From NCBI GenBank assembly GCA_017937215.1, contig JAGBDZ010000094.1:62001-126000 (forward strand): a stretch of 64,000 nucleotides of DNA, in the 5' to 3' direction. The position numbers and the translations under genes are program-made. Below the pieces are notes generated by a model. The model did not search any database and had not been told where the DNA came from. It saw only the letters and a program-made list of their open reading frames with translations. Below, one piece after another: positions 16,813-24,768 of the stretch; the first letter of the stretch is position 1, and every line of letters begins with the position of its first letter. The DNA comes from Akkermansia sp. (GTDB lineage Bacteria > Verrucomicrobiota > Verrucomicrobiia > Verrucomicrobiales > Akkermansiaceae).

Positions 16813-17396
16813 GCCGACGCATCCCCCATATTCTGTTCACGCTACTGGTGGTGCTGACCGTGTGGTCCGCCATCTGCCCGCATGATGTGCAGGTGTGGTG
16901 GACCGAAATGAGCTCTGTTTTCCTGCTGGTCGGAGCATTGACCATCACCTACCGGCAGTTCCGCTTTTCGAACACCGCCTATGCATGCATGGCAATCTGG
17001 TGTGCCATGCAGATAATCGGTGCGCACTACACCTTTGAGTTCGTTCCCTTTGGTTTCATTACCGATTTATTCGGTTTTGAACGCAACCACTACGACCGCG
17101 TCGCCCACTTTGCTGTGGGGCTCGGCGGTATCGCCATTGCCGAACTGCTCTGGCGGCGGCGCATGGTGAACAGCGTGCCCACTGCTGCGTGGTTCAGCCT
17201 GGTATTCATTCTGGCGCTGGCCGGGCTCTGGGAACTGGTGGAGTGGATATACGCCGAAATCGACGGTGGCACCGCCGGCCAGGCCTTCCTGGGTTCCCAG
17301 GGCGATGAATGGGATGCGCACAAGGACATGCTGCTCGACACCCTGGGCGGAGCATTGGCTGCCCTCGTCTTTTACATCTGGAACCGCCGGGGCTGA
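16809..17396 (+). CDS. DUF2238/YjdF-like membrane protein
   Basis: A 195-residue protein with about six membrane segments. Conserved phrases of the family are present: GAHYTFEFVPFG, NHYDRVAHFAVG, LWELVEWIYAE and DAHKDMLLDTLGGALA. The histidines and acidic residues in membrane-adjacent positions are typical, but the function of the YjdF group is not established. ATGA overlap with the preceding lipoprotein. Confidence 0.85.
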   Translation: MSRRIPHILFTLLVVLTVWSAICPHDVQVWWTEMSSVFLLVGALTITYRQFRFSNTAYACMAIWCAMQIIGAHYTFEFVPFGFITDLFGFERNHYDRVAHFAVGLGGIAIAELLWRRRMVNSVPTAAWFSLVFILALAGLWELVEWIYAEIDGGTAGQAFLGSQGDEWDAHKDMLLDTLGGALAALVFYIWNRRG

Positions 17397-17477
17397 GCAA
17401 AGCATGCGACCGCTCCCCTGTTTTGAACAGGAATGCGGGAATGACATCCAACTATTCAAGACGAACACGCAAGATTC

Positions 17478-17506
17478 TTGACATTTCTGCGTATTCATAG
17501 TAGACA
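17478..17506 (+). promoter_or_regulatory. Promoter of the FKBP gene
   Basis: Consensus TTGACA (17478-17483), 17-base spacer, TAGACA (17501-17506). The ATG at 17534 implies a leader of about 20 bases, without a Shine-Dalgarno sequence. Confidence 0.78.
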
Positions 17507-17533
17507 CTTAGTCAACCAAAGTACATCACATAT

Positions 17534-18556
17534 ATGAAGAAGACGTACATCATGATTCTGGCAGGTCTGGCCATCGTAGGTGCCACGACCACATACTGCT
17601 TCTCTCAGAGCAATCAGGAAGTTGCCGTTACCACCCCCGCCCCGGCGGAGGCCGTGGTTGCGACCGAAGCTGCTGCCGCGGCTAACCCGATGGCAGCCCT
17701 CCCCGAGGTTTCTGAAGAGGATGCCAAGAAAGCTTTCTCCTACTTCATCGGCTACCGCTTCGGTCAGGAAGTTTCTGCCGGTGCCACCACCCTCACCACC
17801 GAGGACTTCGACAAGGACACCTTCTTCCAGGCTCTGGAGGACAGCCTCGCCGGCAAACAGCCCAGCATGGACCAGGCCGCCATTGAGGCAGGCATGAACA
17901 CCTTTGTCATGAACATGCAGCGCCGCGAGCAGGTGAAGTCCGAAGCCAACCTGGCCGCCGGCAAGGCTTATCAGGAAGAGTTCGCCAAGGGCGAGGGCGT
18001 AACCAAGACCGATTCCGGTCTGCTCTACCGCGTCATCACCGCCGGCGAGGGTCCCAAGTACAACCCCGAGACGGATGGCCCCGGCGCCCTCTGCAACGTG
18101 ATGTACGAAGGCAAGCTGATTGACGGCACTGTGTTCGACAAGAGCCCCTCCCCCATCGATATGCCCATCGACCGCGTGGTTCCCGGCTTCTCCGAGGCAC
18201 TGAAGAGCATGCCCGTGGGCTCCACCTGGGAGGTGTGCATCCCCTCTGAACTGGCCTACGGTCCGCAGGGTCCGGGCCCCATCGGCAACAACAGCACCCT
18301 CATCTTCACCATCACCCTGAACTCCATCTCCAAGGCTCCGGAGCCCCAGATGGAATCCCGCTCCCTGCAGCAGCTTCCCCCCGAGATTCTGCAGCAGCTC
18401 CAGCAGCAGGGTCTTGAAATCGAGGCCGATAATGCCGCAGCTGAACCCGCCGGTGAAGCCCTGCCCGCCCCCGCTGCCGAAGCTGCACCTGCTGCTCCCG
18501 CAGCTCCGGCCCCCACTCCGGCTGCTGAGGCCATGCCCGCTGCCGATTCTTTCTGA
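17534..18556 (+). CDS. Exported FKBP-type peptidyl-prolyl isomerase
   Basis: A 340-residue periplasmic or surface chaperone. After a signal peptide (residues 1-25) and an Ala/Val-rich linker, an FkpA/Mip-type helical dimerisation domain runs about 55-150 (KKAFSYFIGYRFGQEVS). The FKBP domain covers about 160-260, with VMYEGKLIDGTVFDKS, VVPGFSEALKSMPVGSTWEV and IPSELAYGPQGPG. The C-terminal 60 residues are Gln-rich and then Ala/Pro-rich, a low-complexity tail beyond the usual family end. It catalyses proline isomerisation in exported proteins. Confidence 0.92.
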   Translation: MKKTYIMILAGLAIVGATTTYCFSQSNQEVAVTTPAPAEAVVATEAAAAANPMAALPEVSEEDAKKAFSYFIGYRFGQEVSAGATTLTTEDFDKDTFFQALEDSLAGKQPSMDQAAIEAGMNTFVMNMQRREQVKSEANLAAGKAYQEEFAKGEGVTKTDSGLLYRVITAGEGPKYNPETDGPGALCNVMYEGKLIDGTVFDKSPSPIDMPIDRVVPGFSEALKSMPVGSTWEVCIPSELAYGPQGPGPIGNNSTLIFTITLNSISKAPEPQMESRSLQQLPPEILQQLQQQGLEIEADNAAAEPAGEALPAPAAEAAPAAPAAPAPTPAAEAMPAADSF

Positions 18557-18581
18557 AGCGCAGCAGTTCCCATTTATCACA

Positions 18582-18613
18582 CCGCTCCATTGCCCGCAAT
18601 GGAGCGGATTTTT
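18582..18613 (+). terminator. Rho-independent terminator after the FKBP gene
   Basis: A perfect 10-bp stem (18582-18591 with 18598-18607) closes a 6-base loop and is followed by T5. Confidence 0.9.
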
Positions 18614-18640
18614 ATATCATGGCAGCCGGAGCGTTTTTGC

Positions 18641-18669
18641 TCGACAGCGACAAAAAAACACGTTATACT
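18641..18669 (+). promoter_or_regulatory. Promoter of the cmk-plsC-recF operon
   Basis: TCGACA (18641-18646), 17-base spacer, TATACT (18664-18669). The ATG at 18679 follows after 9 bases. The in-frame ATG at 18619 lies upstream of the -35 and is excluded. Confidence 0.75.
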
Positions 18670-18678
18670 GCTGTCAGT

Positions 18679-19320
18679 ATGAATCCCCCTGCCATCGCTA
18701 TCGACGGTCCCGCAGCATCCGGTAAATCCACCGTTGCCAAACTCATTGCAAAAGAGCTTGGTTTCACGTTCATCAACACGGGTGCCATGTATCGCGCCGT
18801 GACCTGGTACACCCTGCAGAAAGGCGTGAACCCCGCCGATACCGCCGCTGTAGAAGCCCTGCTGCCCGGCATTCCGCTGAGCTTTGGTAAGGAAGGTGCC
18901 AACTCCACCGTTGTCTACGAGGGCCGGGTCCTCACCACCGAGCTCACCGAAAAATCCACCAACGACAACGTGTCCGCCATTGCCTCCATCCCCGCCGTGC
19001 GCGCCCTGCTGGTAGAAAAGCAGCGAGAATACAACACCCGCGAAGCCGTGGTCATGGAAGGCCGCGACATCGGCACCGTCGTCTTTCCCGACACGAAGTT
19101 CAAGTATTTTGTGACCGCCTCCGAGGAAGTGCGCGCCGCCCGCCGCGCCGCTGAAGGCATCACCGATTCCATTGCCGAGCGCGACCGCAAGGACTCCCAG
19201 CGCGCCTGCGCCCCGCTCAAGAAGGCTGATGACGCCATGCTGGTGGACACCTCCGATATGACCATCGACCAGGTCGTGGCATTCATCGCCGCCGATATCC
19301 GCGCCAAACTCGCCTGCTGA
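18679..19320 (+). CDS. cmk: Cytidylate kinase
   Basis: A 213-residue enzyme that phosphorylates CMP and dCMP with ATP. The P-loop IDGPAASGKSTVAK is at residues 8-21, then the NTGAMYRAVTW substrate motif, EGRDIGTVVFPD and the lid region AARRAAEGITDSIAERDRKD. The length fits the family. First gene of an operon with plsC and recF. Confidence 0.95.
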   Translation: MNPPAIAIDGPAASGKSTVAKLIAKELGFTFINTGAMYRAVTWYTLQKGVNPADTAAVEALLPGIPLSFGKEGANSTVVYEGRVLTTELTEKSTNDNVSAIASIPAVRALLVEKQREYNTREAVVMEGRDIGTVVFPDTKFKYFVTASEEVRAARRAAEGITDSIAERDRKDSQRACAPLKKADDAMLVDTSDMTIDQVVAFIAADIRAKLAC

Positions 19321-19339
19321 CACCCTTTTTCTCTTCATC

Positions 19340-19966
19340 ATGAACCGTTCCTTACTTTACCTGTTAATCCGCGGTACCGCCAGCTGCTTCTTCAAGTCGT
19401 TCTTCAACTACAAAGTCATCGGCCAGGAGAAGCTCATCGAGGAAGGCCCCTGCATCATCGTGGCCAACCACCAGAGCTTCCTTGACCCGCCCCTGGTGGG
19501 TTCCCTGTACCGCAACGAGGTATTCTTCCTGGCCCGCAAGACTCTCTTTGACGCTCCCCTGCTCAAGCAGGCCCTGCCGCACTGCAACACCATCCCCGTG
19601 GACCAGACCCGCCCCGACCCCGCCAGCATCATCCAGGTGTTGCGCACCGTCAAGAACGGCGGCCGCATCATCATCTTCCCCGAAGGCTCCCGCTGCCCGG
19701 ACGGTAAGATTCACGACGCCATGCCCGGCATCGGCCTCATCCTCAGCAAGCTGGCCCATGTGCCGGTGCAGCCCATCCGCATCGAAGGTGCGTATGATTG
19801 CCTGCCCATCCACAGCAGCAAGCTGAAGTTCCGCCCCATCACCCTCTCCGTAGGCGATCCCATCAAGTTCACCCCCGAGGAACTCAAAGCCAAGGGCCGC
19901 GATGCCCAGCGCGCCATCGGCAAGAAGATTATGGACGCCATCCGCGCCCTGCCCACCGAGGTCTGA
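19340..19966 (+). CDS. plsC: 1-acyl-sn-glycerol-3-phosphate acyltransferase
   Basis: A 208-residue membrane-associated enzyme that adds the second acyl chain in phospholipid synthesis. The catalytic motif ANHQSFLDPP (HxxxxD) is at about 39-48 and the phosphate-binding FPEGSRCPDG at about 114-123. A hydrophobic N-terminus serves as the membrane anchor. Preceded by a CT-rich stretch. 19 bases after cmk. Confidence 0.92.
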   Translation: MNRSLLYLLIRGTASCFFKSFFNYKVIGQEKLIEEGPCIIVANHQSFLDPPLVGSLYRNEVFFLARKTLFDAPLLKQALPHCNTIPVDQTRPDPASIIQVLRTVKNGGRIIIFPEGSRCPDGKIHDAMPGIGLILSKLAHVPVQPIRIEGAYDCLPIHSSKLKFRPITLSVGDPIKFTPEELKAKGRDAQRAIGKKIMDAIRALPTEV

Positions 19967-19989
19967 TTGACTTTCTCACGACGGATTCC

Positions 19990-21039
19990 ATGCTCACCAC
20001 TCTGCGTCTGAGCAACTTCCGCTGTTACAGCACCCTCCGCTGGTCCATACCGGCCGAGGGTGCCGTGTTGCTGGGAGCTAACGCGCAGGGTAAGACCAGC
20101 CTCATGGAGGCGCTCTGCTTCGCCCTCACCCTGCACAGCCCCCGCGCCACCAGGCTCGATAAACTCGTGAAACAAGGGCAGCCGAACTTCGGCATCTCGC
20201 TGGAGACGGAAGACGACACCCGCCGCCTGGTATGGAATGACCGCAAGCTCAACCTCCAGGTAAACGGCGCCGAACGCCGCGATTTCAGCGACTACCTGGC
20301 CGATACCCACCCTGTCACCTGGCTGGCCAACAGCGATATGAGCCTCGTGAACGGCCCGGCCGATGAACGCCGGCGCTACCTCGATTTTCTGGGCAGCCAG
20401 TGGCATCCCGCCTATCGACAGGCCCTGCAGGCCTACCGCAAAGCGCTCAAAAGCCGCAATGCCCTGCTCCGCAACCCGCGCCGCAGCGCAGCCTCCCTGC
20501 GCAGCTATGCGCGTCTCCTGGCGGCCAACGGCGAAATCATCTGCCGCCTACGCCACCAGCTTCTGGAGCGGCTCCAGCCCCACGTGGCGCACCACCACCG
20601 CGGTATCTCCGGCGGAGCCGAGCAAGTGCAGCTCGTCTATTGCCCCTCTTGCGAGTCCGACCTGGAACAAGCCATCGAAAACGCCCTCCCAGCCGATGAA
20701 CGCGCCGGCTTCACCACGGTGGGCCCGCACCGCGATGACTTTGCCCTCTACATCGGTGGCATGCCCGCCGCTGAATTTGCCTCCGAAGGCCAGCAACGCA
20801 CCCTCGCCATCGCCCTGCAGATGGCCCAGGGCGCCCTCCTTCAGGAAGAAACCGGCAAGGCCCCCATCCTCCTCATCGATGACATCTTCGGCGAGCTCGA
20901 CACCGCCCGCCGCCGCGCCCTGCTCGCCCTTCTCCCCGCCGAAGCCCAGGTATTCATCACCACCACCACCCTCGACTGGCTCGGCGACATGTCCCTCTCC
21001 CTCCCCATCGTCCGCATCAACGCCGCCGCTCTTGCCTGA
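19990..21039 (+). CDS. recF: DNA replication and repair protein RecF
   Basis: A 349-residue SMC-like ATPase that helps to load RecA at gaps. The Walker A loop GANAQGKTSLMEALCF is at about 31-46, the signature region reads SEGQQRTLAIALQMAQ, and Walker B is PILLIDDIFGELD. RLSNFRCY at the N-terminus is typical. The ATG at 19990 starts the conserved domain. The in-frame region upstream overlaps plsC in another frame and is not conserved. Usually recF sits by dnaA/dnaN. Here it follows cmk-plsC. Confidence 0.93.
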   Translation: MLTTLRLSNFRCYSTLRWSIPAEGAVLLGANAQGKTSLMEALCFALTLHSPRATRLDKLVKQGQPNFGISLETEDDTRRLVWNDRKLNLQVNGAERRDFSDYLADTHPVTWLANSDMSLVNGPADERRRYLDFLGSQWHPAYRQALQAYRKALKSRNALLRNPRRSAASLRSYARLLAANGEIICRLRHQLLERLQPHVAHHHRGISGGAEQVQLVYCPSCESDLEQAIENALPADERAGFTTVGPHRDDFALYIGGMPAAEFASEGQQRTLAIALQMAQGALLQEETGKAPILLIDDIFGELDTARRRALLALLPAEAQVFITTTTLDWLGDMSLSLPIVRINAAALA

Positions 21040-21051
21040 CATCCGGCCCCT

Positions 21052-21239
21052 CTAGCGCAGCATATCGAGCGCGCGTGCGGTGGCGGACAGGGCTGAGTCT
21101 ACTTCGTCCATGGTGTTGTAGAGGGCGAAGGAGTAGCGGGTGGTGCCGGTGATGCCGAGGGACTGCATGAAGGGCTGGCAGCAGTGGTGGCCGGTGCGCA
21201 CGGCTATGGCCATCTGGTCCAGCAGGGTGCCGAGGTCGT
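21052..21239 (-). pseudogene. Detached 3' end of sufS (cysteine desulfurase fragment)
   Basis: On the minus strand this reads DLGTLLDQMAIAVRTGHHCC and continues to ARALDMLR followed by TAG, which is the last 60 or so residues of SufS. It has no start codon and nothing conserved upstream. The protein sequence is the same as that of the intact gene at 22139-23350 over this length, including the catalytic-loop RTGHHCCQP. See the repeat entry and the finding for its relation to the HEPN-MNT cassette. Confidence 0.9.
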
Positions 21240-21387
21240 TTACTCAGGCTCAGCCAGTTTTCACCCTTCACACGCGCACCGCGTGTTTTCACGAAGGAGA
21301 TGGTGGTTGAATTTCCCCATGGCCGCGCTTAGTGGGCTGGTTTTGCTATATCGGGAACAATATCCGCTCGCCTGCGGGAAGCGTACG

Positions 21388-21711
21388 TTATGACTGAAGC
21401 CCCGAGGAACGGAGCCACCAGAGGTGGCCGTGCTGCCGGATGTGGCGGCGGACATCGGGGGATTGCAGCATGGTATCTGCCAGCAAATCAACATCAATAG
21501 GTAATGGGAGGTCATCTATTCCACGATGAAGTTGCAGAAGTTCGTTCATGCCAATTTTCTCGCCCACAAGAAAAAGGTCAACATCCGATGCAGGTTTGTA
21601 ATTACCCATGGCGCGGGAGCCAAAAAGGATGGCTTCTTTCACAGCCGGGCAAGCCTCAAGTACAGACGCAATCATGCTGCGCTGTTTCTGTGTCAGGCCA
21701 TCATTCTTCAT
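21388..21711 (-). CDS. MntA-type minimal nucleotidyltransferase (antitoxin)
   Basis: A 107-residue protein with the nucleotidyltransferase core ILFGSRAMGNYKPASDVDLF (GSx10DxD), and a third acidic strand PIDVDLLAD. In HEPN-MNT modules the MNT protein neutralises the HEPN RNase, in characterised MntA/HepT pairs by adding AMP groups to a tyrosine of the toxin. It overlaps the end of the HEPN gene by 11 bases, so the two are translationally coupled, toxin first. Confidence 0.88.
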   Translation of the reverse strand: MKNDGLTQKQRSMIASVLEACPAVKEAILFGSRAMGNYKPASDVDLFLVGEKIGMNELLQLHRGIDDLPLPIDVDLLADTMLQSPDVRRHIRQHGHLWWLRSSGLQS

Positions 21712-22105
21712 GAGCTAGGGAGTTGAGATGCTGAACGCAGGCTCGCACCATGGGGAAATAATCATCCATCACGCGTTTCAACGCTTGCTGTGCCATTTCC
21801 TCATTGTAAGCGTGCGTAAAGATGTTACGCGTCAGCAGAGCATCCAGCCAGGGTTCGGCGTCCTGTATCAGGCCCACAGCAAAAGCCTGTTTTATCGTCT
21901 CTTTGGGGCTGGCCACATCTATGCCTTCATCAGCAAGTTTATCTTTGAGCGTTTTCCAGCAGAGCTCAAACGCCATCTGGAAAAAATGAAGGATACCGGC
22001 CTGCTGACGTTCATCCTCGGGCGCAGTGGCACAGGCGCGCGCAAGGCAATCATACGCCCGGTTCAGATTCTGTAACCGCTGCTGCCATCTGTCATCTCTA
22101 CTCAT
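21701..22105 (-). CDS. HEPN-domain protein of HI0074/HepT type (toxin)
   Basis: A 134-residue all-alpha protein. The sequence RWQQRLQNLNRAYDCL near the start and FFQMAFELCWKTLKDKL match the HI0074 group of nucleotidyltransferase-partner proteins. The RNase motif RNIFTHAY (about residues 93-100) fits RX4HXY, in which R and H make the HEPN active site and the tyrosine is the residue modified by MntA in studied systems. Positioned 33 bases after the sufS stop. No convincing promoter of its own was seen, so it may depend on sufS transcription. Confidence 0.85.
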   Translation of the reverse strand: MSRDDRWQQRLQNLNRAYDCLARACATAPEDERQQAGILHFFQMAFELCWKTLKDKLADEGIDVASPKETIKQAFAVGLIQDAEPWLDALLTRNIFTHAYNEEMAQQALKRVMDDYFPMVRACVQHLNSLAHEE

Positions 22106-22138
22106 CGTTCTACTTTCTCTTTCTTATATTATGGGGCA

Positions 22139-23350
22139 TCAGCGCAGCATATCGAGCGCGCGGGCGGTGGCGGACAGGGCTGAGTCTACTTCGTCCATGG
22201 TGTTGTAAAGGGCGAAGGAGTAGCGGGTGGTGCCGGTGATGCCGAGGGACTGCATGAAGGGCTGGCAGCAGTGGTGGCCGGTGCGCACGGCTATGGCCAT
22301 CTGGTCCAGCAGGGTGCCGAGGTCGTAGTGGTGCACGCCGGGCACGGTGATGGAGATGAGCGCGCCGCGGTTCTCGCGGGGGCCGAGGATGTGCACGCCG
22401 AGCTCCTGCAGACCATCGTACATGCGGCGGGTGAGCGCCATTTCATGCGCATCTATCTTCTCGAGGCCGATATCCTGCACATAGCGCAGGGCGGCAGCAA
22501 GTACAATGTTGCCGCCGATGTTGGGGGTGCCGGCTTCGTATTTGAAGGGCAGCGTGTTGTAGGTGGTTTTCTCGAAGGTGACCTCGCTTATCATCTCGCC
22601 GCCGCCGAGCCAGGGTGGGAGCATCTCCAGCACTTCCTCGCGCCCCCAGAGGGCGCCGGTGCCGGTGGGGGCATAGACCTTGTGGCCGGAGAAGGCATAG
22701 AAGTCGCAGCCGAGTTCCTGCACGTTGACGGGGAGGTGCGCGGTGCTCTGCGCGCCGTCCACCAGCACAAGGGTGGCGGGATTGTTGCGCCTGGCATCGG
22801 CTATAATCTGCTGCACGGGGTTGATGGCCCCCAGGGCGTTGGAGATATACGGCACGGCTACCACTCTGGTGCGGGGAGAGAGGAGGCGGTGGTATGCCTC
22901 CATGTCGAAGGTGAGTTCCGCCGTGAGCGGCACAGGGAGCAGCTTTGCGCCCACGCGGCCGCAGAGCATCTGCCAGGGGACGATGTTGGAGTGGTGCGCA
23001 TCGGTGGTGACGATGATTTCATCCCCTGCCCCGATGAGGCCGGAGAGCGCCAGAGTCTGCGCCACGAGGTTGATGCCGGCGGTGCAACCGCTGGTGAAGA
23101 TGACCTCGCGTGAGCTGGCGGCATGCAGAAAATCCGCCACGGTTTCGCGTGCTTTCTCGTGTTCCTCGGTAGCCAGGCGACTGAGGTAGTGCGCACCACG
23201 GTGGATGTTGGAGTTCTGCTGCTCGTAATACCGGCGTCCAACCTCCAGCACGCAGGTGGGTTTCTGGGTGGTGGCGGCGTTGTCAAGGTACACCAGCTGG
23301 CGCTTGCCCAGCTTCGTGGACAGGATGGGGAAATCGGCGCGGTAATCCAT
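22139..23350 (-). CDS. sufS: Cysteine desulfurase, SufS type
   Basis: A 403-residue PLP enzyme that takes sulfur from cysteine for Fe-S cluster assembly. YLDNAATTQKP at about 21-31, ITTDAHHSN-like VTTDAHHSNIVPWQ, the PLP lysine in FSGHKVYAPTGTGALWG, and the catalytic cysteine loop RTGHHCCQPFMQSLG near the C-terminus are all present. The group II type is shown by the absence of the long CsdB-like insertion. The ATG at 23350 shares one base with the upstream stop (TGATG). A GTG one codon earlier is also possible. No sufBCD or sufU genes are nearby. Confidence 0.93.
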   Translation of the reverse strand: MDYRADFPILSTKLGKRQLVYLDNAATTQKPTCVLEVGRRYYEQQNSNIHRGAHYLSRLATEEHEKARETVADFLHAASSREVIFTSGCTAGINLVAQTLALSGLIGAGDEIIVTTDAHHSNIVPWQMLCGRVGAKLLPVPLTAELTFDMEAYHRLLSPRTRVVAVPYISNALGAINPVQQIIADARRNNPATLVLVDGAQSTAHLPVNVQELGCDFYAFSGHKVYAPTGTGALWGREEVLEMLPPWLGGGEMISEVTFEKTTYNTLPFKYEAGTPNIGGNIVLAAALRYVQDIGLEKIDAHEMALTRRMYDGLQELGVHILGPRENRGALISITVPGVHHYDLGTLLDQMAIAVRTGHHCCQPFMQSLGITGTTRYSFALYNTMDEVDSALSATARALDMLR

Positions 23351-24759
23351 CACTTCTCCCCCTCTTCCTTGATGTGCTCCACGAGGCGACAGGCGGTTTC
23401 CGGCACATACTCGCTCCAGTGCTCATCCCCGGTCTTGATCATGCGCACGATATCGCGCGGGGTCTGGAACAGGAGCTTCTGGTTGAAATACGGCACCTCG
23501 ATGATGCACCCGGTCTCTCGCAGGTGACGGTAGAGGTAGTGGTACTTCTCCGGGGCCTTGTAGGTGCCGGCAGTCACGAACTCGCCGGTGGTGCGGTTAA
23601 TCCAGGGAGTCACGTAGAACTTGGTCTTGTTCACGAAGATATGGCCCGCCGTAGCCAGAATGCCGCCGGGGGTGTCCTCTGCCCATTTATCCTTGAAAAT
23701 CTCGTTGAGCAGGCCGATGGAGAGCGCAATGGCCACCGGTTCCTTCGTGTACTGGCTGAGCAGTGTGGAAATGCGGTGGAAGCGGGCGATATCAGTCACC
23801 ATCACCATCTTACCCTCGGCGGCGAGCGCCTCGATACGGTCCAGGAACTCGAGCAGGTCCACATTTTTGCCGCGCAGGAGGTTGGAGAGCGAAATCTCGC
23901 AGATATCCACCACGCGGGAGTGCTGCTCCACCGGCAGGCTCTCCAGGAACTTGGTGCGCACGGCATCCATCATCTCCAGGTGAATGTTGCACACCGGAAG
24001 GAAGCTGCCACGCATGAGCACGATGGGGCGCGTGTAGAGGTAATCCGCCGGCTGGGCCACCGAGCCATCCGGGCAGATGAGGGTGGCCTCCGAGAGGCCG
24101 TTGTGCACCAGCTCCAGCGCCAGGATGCGGTTATCGAACATGCCGAAGCCGTGGCCGCTGAAGCGCATGAAGTCAATCTCATAGAACGCGCGGTCCAGAT
24201 TATCGCCCACGCTCTGCACAAACTGCTCCATACGGTCCAGTTTGTAGAAAAGAGCATACAGCAGATTCACGCCCAGAATGCCGAGGATGCGCATCTGCAG
24301 GTCGTGGTCAGGCACAAGCAGGCGCACATGCATCACGAAATCGCTGGCGGGCATGCCGGGTTTGAGCTGGAACCGCACGCCAATCCAGGCAGACCAGGGG
24401 CCGTTGTCGCGGTAGCCCTTGGCCTTCACTGTGTTGCAGAATGAGAAGAAGCAGGTGTCCTTGCCGCGTTTCTCGCCGAGGCGGTCGAGCAGCTGGGTGT
24501 ACTCATAATCCATCATCTGCTTGAGGCGCTCCTCGGAGACATAGCGTCTGGCCTGACCATAGAGCGTATCGCTCACGGTCATATCATAGGCTGAGATGGT
24601 CTTGGCCACCGTGCCGGCCGCACCGGAGGAGCGGAAGAACCAGTTGGCCGTCTCCTGGCCGGCGCCGATTTCGGCAAAGGAGCCGTACACTCCCTTGTCC
24701 ATGTTGATTTCGAAGGCCTTTTCCTGAGTGGCAGCAAGGGTCTGAGTAAAAGAATCCAT
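23350..24759 (-). CDS. Conserved protein of unknown function (MDSFTQTL family)
   Basis: A 469-residue soluble protein beginning MDSFTQTLAATQEKAFEI and continuing with GVYGSFAEIGAGQETANWFF. Proteins of this type occur in Bacteroidota and Verrucomicrobiota and have been given unreliable names such as TonB receptor or nicotinate adenylyltransferase. I see neither a barrel nor an HxGH nucleotidyltransferase site. Residues 100-330 alternate strands and helices. The ATG at 24759 was chosen instead of a TTG nine bases upstream. The gene lies between the penicillin-binding protein and sufS with a 9-base and a 1-base junction, so the three form one operon. Confidence 0.7.
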   Translation of the reverse strand: MDSFTQTLAATQEKAFEINMDKGVYGSFAEIGAGQETANWFFRSSGAAGTVAKTISAYDMTVSDTLYGQARRYVSEERLKQMMDYEYTQLLDRLGEKRGKDTCFFSFCNTVKAKGYRDNGPWSAWIGVRFQLKPGMPASDFVMHVRLLVPDHDLQMRILGILGVNLLYALFYKLDRMEQFVQSVGDNLDRAFYEIDFMRFSGHGFGMFDNRILALELVHNGLSEATLICPDGSVAQPADYLYTRPIVLMRGSFLPVCNIHLEMMDAVRTKFLESLPVEQHSRVVDICEISLSNLLRGKNVDLLEFLDRIEALAAEGKMVMVTDIARFHRISTLLSQYTKEPVAIALSIGLLNEIFKDKWAEDTPGGILATAGHIFVNKTKFYVTPWINRTTGEFVTAGTYKAPEKYHYLYRHLRETGCIIEVPYFNQKLLFQTPRDIVRMIKTGDEHWSEYVPETACRLVEHIKEEGEK

Positions 24760-24768
24760 AGAACGCAA

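Larger units (their letters stand above)
21054..22326. repeat. 186-bp direct repeat (sufS 3' end) flanking a 901-bp cassette
   Basis: Bases 21054-21239 and 22141-22326 are identical except at 21076/22163 (T/G) and 21121/22208 (G/A), i.e. 184 of 186. The unit offset is 1087 bases. The segment between the copies (21240-22140) holds only the HEPN and MNT genes. The 21240-21387 part of it has no gene that I can support; it contains a small hairpin (CACGCG/CGCGTG) near 21270. Confidence 0.95.

Noticed and set aside
21017-21292. A minus-strand 91-codon frame over the sufS fragment
   Set aside because: It reads the duplicated sufS sequence in the wrong frame (runs of His/Arg/Pro). The real reading is the sufS C-terminus in another frame.
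23350-24759. TonB receptor or nicotinate adenylyltransferase names used for similar proteins
   Set aside because: No beta-barrel, plug or nucleotidyltransferase motif is visible, and a true nadD exists at 40990-41556.
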